Positions 5,577 through 5,889 of a DNA stretch of 5,889 nucleotides are shown one piece after another. Both the position numbers and the translations under genes were made by a program. The notes beneath the pieces are model-generated. The model ran no database searches. It was not told the DNA's origin and was given only the letters and a program-made list of their open reading frames with translations. The stretch is taken from assembly GCA_964554215.1 (NCBI GenBank), contig CAZKND010000067.1:1-5889 (forward strand), given 5' to 3'. Position 1 is the stretch's first letter. The number at the start of each line of letters is the position of its first letter. Source of the DNA: CAYLJV01 sp964554215 (GTDB lineage Archaea > Hadarchaeota > Hadarchaeia > Hadarchaeales > JAGGTB01).

Positions 5577-5889
5577 ATGGAAATTGGTATAATTGGTCTT
5601 GGTAAAATCGGAGGTAATCTTGCTAGGCAAGCGATTGAAAAAGATATCCATGTTGTAGGTAAAGATCCTGAAGATAGACCTGAACTGAAAGATATGGGTC
5701 TTGTGAAGGTCAGTAGTTATCAGGGGATATCTGATGAGTTGGACAGTCCGAGAGTGATTTATCTTTCCTTACCTGCTGGTGAAATCATTGACGATGTTAT
5801 TGAGGACCTGAAGTCATATCTTGAGGAAGGAGATGTAATTATGGACGGAGGTAATTCTTTCTTCAGAGATTCTATAAGAAGATATAAGG
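5577..5889 (+). CDS. gnd: 6-phosphogluconate dehydrogenase, decarboxylating, N-terminal part (continues past window)
   Basis: The first 104 codons are present; the frame is still open at the window edge. The N-terminal Rossmann domain starts MEIGIIGLGKIGGNLARQ with a GLGKIG dinucleotide loop (7-12). It continues with SPRVIYLSLPAGEIIDDVI (57-75) and GDVIMDGGNSFFRDSIRR (85-102). The DGGNS motif contacts 6-phosphogluconate in this family, and the combination with P-A-G and DSIRR is typical of the shorter, about 300-residue GndA/YqeC-type enzymes. The enzyme converts 6-phosphogluconate to ribulose 5-phosphate and CO2. After the second strand the sequence is VVGKDPED, with Asp30 where NADP enzymes have an Asn-Arg-Thr motif, so NAD+ is the likely cofactor. 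The catalytic Lys and Glu lie downstream of the window. It follows GH15 by 27 nt in the same orientation. Confidence 0.88.
   Translation, partial: MEIGIIGLGKIGGNLARQAIEKDIHVVGKDPEDRPELKDMGLVKVSSYQGISDELDSPRVIYLSLPAGEIIDDVIEDLKSYLEEGDVIMDGGNSFFRDSIRRYK

Overview
All recognisable genes lie on the + strand. The window suggests a halophilic, anaerobic archaeon, probably euryarchaeal. Base composition is AT-leaning, with many AGA/AGG arginine codons. The proteins are acidic: a hand count gives about 73 D+E against 32 K+R in the glucose dehydrogenase, and 49 against 26 in the IscU-like protein. The dehydrogenase is the archaeal medium-chain type and carries an Asp zinc ligand known from haloarchaea. 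Ribosome-binding sites are strong (GGAGGTGA type) and TTG starts are frequent. The lineage cannot be fixed from this window; uncultured brine archaea such as MSBL1 are one possibility, offered only as a guess.

Region 1 (1-2378) is a compact sulfur-transfer and Fe-S assembly operon: the 3' end of a TusA-like sulfur carrier, a DsrE2-like protein, an IscS/NifS-family protein, and an IscU scaffold with a DUF59/MIP18-like C-terminal domain. The notable point is the IscS homologue. It keeps the persulfide cysteine loop (Cys326), but the lysine that forms the Schiff base with PLP is Thr206, and other PLP-pocket positions have changed (His104 to Asp, Asn155 to Gln, Gln183 to His). It therefore probably cannot desulfurate cysteine by the normal chemistry. 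I infer that it works as a sulfur-accepting partner for IscU, fed by sulfide or by persulfide from TusA/DsrE2. A lysine-less IscS that still pairs with IscU is known from Archaeoglobus fulgidus, so the principle has a precedent. The four-gene arrangement and the IscU-DUF59 fusion are what make this locus worth attention.

Region 2 (2379-2676) is an AT-rich intergenic stretch with a weak hairpin, T-tracts and TATA-like sequences. It probably holds the end of the first transcript and the promoter of the second.

Region 3 (2677-5889) is a sugar-oxidation operon: archaeal glucose 1-dehydrogenase, a cytosolic GH15 alpha-glucosidase (glucoamylase or trehalase), and the first 104 codons of a 6-phosphogluconate dehydrogenase, which runs off the window. 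Read together, GH15 would release glucose, the dehydrogenase would oxidise it to gluconolactone, and after a gluconate kinase (not in the window) Gnd would decarboxylate 6-phosphogluconate to ribulose 5-phosphate. Both dehydrogenases have an acidic residue at the end of the second Rossmann strand, which suggests NAD+ rather than NADP+ and hence a catabolic role.
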